From Nectonema munidae (Eukaryota > Nematomorpha > Nectonematoida > Nectonematidae), in NCBI GenBank assembly GCA_030549495.1, contig JAUIRK010001059.1, positions 682,001 through 746,000 on the forward strand: a DNA stretch of 64,000 nt. Reading direction: 5' to 3'. Below the pieces are notes generated by a model. That model was not told the DNA's origin. It ran no database searches and was given only the letters and a program-made list of their open reading frames with translations. The translations under genes were made by a program, and so were the position numbers. Shown here in pieces: positions 62,528-64,000 of the stretch (positions within the stretch are counted from its first letter, which is position 1; every line of letters starts with the position of its first letter).

Positions 62528-63007
62528 CTAGTTAACAGACACCCACACGATGTCCGACATCAGACTGGCCAGCTCGTCATTAATAGCGATATGCCTAAGT
62601 CTGAAGTGAAGAACACAGTGAGTTGTAAATAAGCCTTTCTGAATAAGCTCATCTTCGCATGTAATCTCTTCAGCATCTGTCACCAACTTGGCATACCCAT
62701 CAGAGATGATAGAGATGTAGCTTAAGATAATATTTGTCAATCCCACGAACTTGTACTCGGAACTAGATTCTTGTAAAACTTCATACATCTTAGCAAGAAC
62801 CGGAATATGATGGGCGATAGCAGCTTTGCCCAATGGAATATTGGTTCCTTGGATGAAGCTTGGAAGTATAAGTTTTCCCCTTTCCGAGGACAGAGACCTT
62901 GCTGTTGAGTAAGAGATCTCTGAAACTTGGTTTGGTATTATAATTTTAGGTAGTAATTGTTCATTAACATTACTTTTGTCAAAGTGATCGCTGAAGAAGG
63001 AACACAT
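62528..63007 (-). CDS. Unrecognised coding-like open frame (159 codons)
   Basis: The composition is balanced and protein-like, unlike the Phe/Lys/Asn-rich chance frames around it: LILPSFIQGTNIPLGKAAIA, HHIPVLAKMYEVLQESSSEY, KGLFTTHCVLHFRLRHIAIN, DELASLMSDIVWVSVN. The predicted character is alpha-helical and globular, without signal peptide or membrane segment. The frame is open upstream of the ATG by eight further codons, so it may be an exon or a fragment. It lies between a LINE 5' end and a minisatellite. It could be a host exon, a captured gene or an old viral-type insertion; I cannot decide and assign no function. Confidence 0.4.
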   Translation of the reverse strand: MCSFFSDHFDKSNVNEQLLPKIIIPNQVSEISYSTARSLSSERGKLILPSFIQGTNIPLGKAAIAHHIPVLAKMYEVLQESSSEYKFVGLTNIILSYISIISDGYAKLVTDAEEITCEDELIQKGLFTTHCVLHFRLRHIAINDELASLMSDIVWVSVN

Positions 63008-63009
63008 GG

Positions 63010-63640
63010 AAGTATCGCTAGTTATTGATTTCCATCAACAGTTATGGCTATATTATTATTTGCTGAATTAGTTTTTAAAAGATAAATAATTATTATCTTC
63101 CAGGTATGCTTACTTCCTTTTTCATAAGAAAGGAACTTATCGTAATTATTTTTCTTCAGAAATTTGACCATATATTTGACTTTTCTTAAAGCAATAAACT
63201 TTCTTTTAAAAAATTTAAAAAACGATATAAATTATGCACGGTATTGCTCGAATTACCAACTACGAATCTGAGACAAAAATATTCAGAGATGCTATCAAAA
63301 TTGTCAGGCGAAACAACATTAAAAGATATATGGAGTATGGATAAAAAACCATATGCCGCCATGTAGAGATATCTTCTTACGTCATGAAGCAAAAGTATAA
63401 GAAGGTTTCGTAAAAGAAGAATCCTCGTTTTCAGAAAGCCAAGTTTCTAATATTTAAAATCGTGCAAATTGCAAAGTATAGGTAATAACTTTTGTAACAT
63501 CGTATGAGGTAGCAAAATATGAACAGAAAGTTTCATATTTTTTGATTTTTTAAAGAATATTTTTCGATTCTTTGATTACAGAATTTTATTTTGATTATTT
63601 GATAAAATATATTATTTAATATCATGAAAAAATTGTAAAA
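63010..63640. other. AT-rich spacer
   Basis: A single-copy-looking forerunner of the minisatellite phrases (TATAGGTAATAACTT, AGCAAAATATGAAC) occurs near 63,479-63,525. Otherwise nothing recognised. Confidence 0.4.
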
Positions 63641-63642
63641 AT

Positions 63643-64000
63643 ATAGGTAATAACTTATCTAACATCCTCTCCCCGAATGAGGTATATCAAATCTTACATC
63701 TAGCAAAATATGAACTGATAGGTTGGAGATGAATCATCGCGGTATACAGGTTGGAGATGAACCATCGTAGTATACAGGTATATAGGTAATAACTTATGTA
63801 ACATCGTCTCCCCGAATGAGGTATATCAAATCTTACATCTAGCAAAATATGAACTGATAGGTTGGAGATGAATCATCGCTGTATACAGGTTGGAGATGAA
63901 ACATCGTAGTATACAGGTTGGAGATGAATCATCGTAGTATACAGGTTGGAGATGAATCATCATAAAATACAGGTTGGAGATGAAATATCGTAGTATAAAG
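63643..64000 (+). repeat. 28-bp minisatellite inside a 139-bp duplication, open at window end
   Basis: The unit GGTTGGAGATGAATCATCG followed by TAGTATACA recurs every 28 bp: 63,721 and 63,749, then 63,860, 63,888, 63,916, 63,944 and 63,972. The larger block beginning ATAGGTAATAACTTAT repeats at 63,643 and 63,782 (139 bp apart). Low divergence indicates recent amplification. It continues beyond 64,000. Confidence 0.95.

Overview
This is an AT-rich, repeat-dominated stretch of a metazoan nuclear genome. An arthropod is most likely: hAT, piggyBac, mariner and jockey/CR1-like elements, short introns beside very long ones, and tRNA-derived SINEs all fit. A parasitic copepod would suit the composition, but the sequence alone does not fix the species. 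There are no operons, CRISPR arrays or prokaryotic features.

Only two host genes are clear. (1) 8,513-9,613 (+) is an intact, intronless gene for a phosphoribosyl-pyrophosphate synthetase-associated protein (PRPSAP). (2) A cathepsin D-type aspartic protease lies on the minus strand between about 28.6 and 13.6 kb. Seven coding exons could be placed with consistent splice phases, including both catalytic DTG motifs and the stop codon. The signal-peptide exon (upstream of 28,561) and one exon of about 35 codons (between 18,338 and 13,756) were not found. A third coding-looking segment, 62,528-63,007 (-), is unrecognised.

Layout. 0-8.3 kb: non-coding, with a higher-order tandem array (1.2-2.2 kb), two tRNA-derived SINEs and a LINE remnant. 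8.5-9.8 kb: PRPSAP. 10.5-11.7 kb: a hAT copy with clean ends and target-site duplication. 11.7-12.4 kb: relics of a dispersed satellite and of a hAT end. 13.6-28.6 kb: cathepsin D, its introns filled with antisense or sense LINE, piggyBac and hAT fragments, a small hAT MITE and an unexplained GC-rich coding-like island (26.0-26.85 kb). 28.6-35.5 kb: more LINE, hAT and piggyBac relics and a poly-C/poly-G anomaly. 35.5-42.2 kb: MITEs, satellite relic, an LTR-element integrase fossil and two LINE RT relics. 44.4-45.8 kb: SINEs and a LINE RT. 45.8-52.2 kb: almost empty apart from satellite relics. 52.4-56.2 kb: a hAT MITE, its likely autonomous BED-hAT relative, and a mariner relic. 56.4-62.4 kb: two minus-strand LINEs, one carrying a nested RT-bearing LTR-type element with 55-bp direct repeats. 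63.6-64.0 kb: a 28-bp minisatellite running off the window.

The two host genes have unrelated housekeeping roles (nucleotide biosynthesis control; lysosomal or digestive proteolysis). Everything else is transposon ecology: at least five hAT lineages with MITEs, three piggyBac relics, one mariner, about nine LINE fragments and two or three SINE types.
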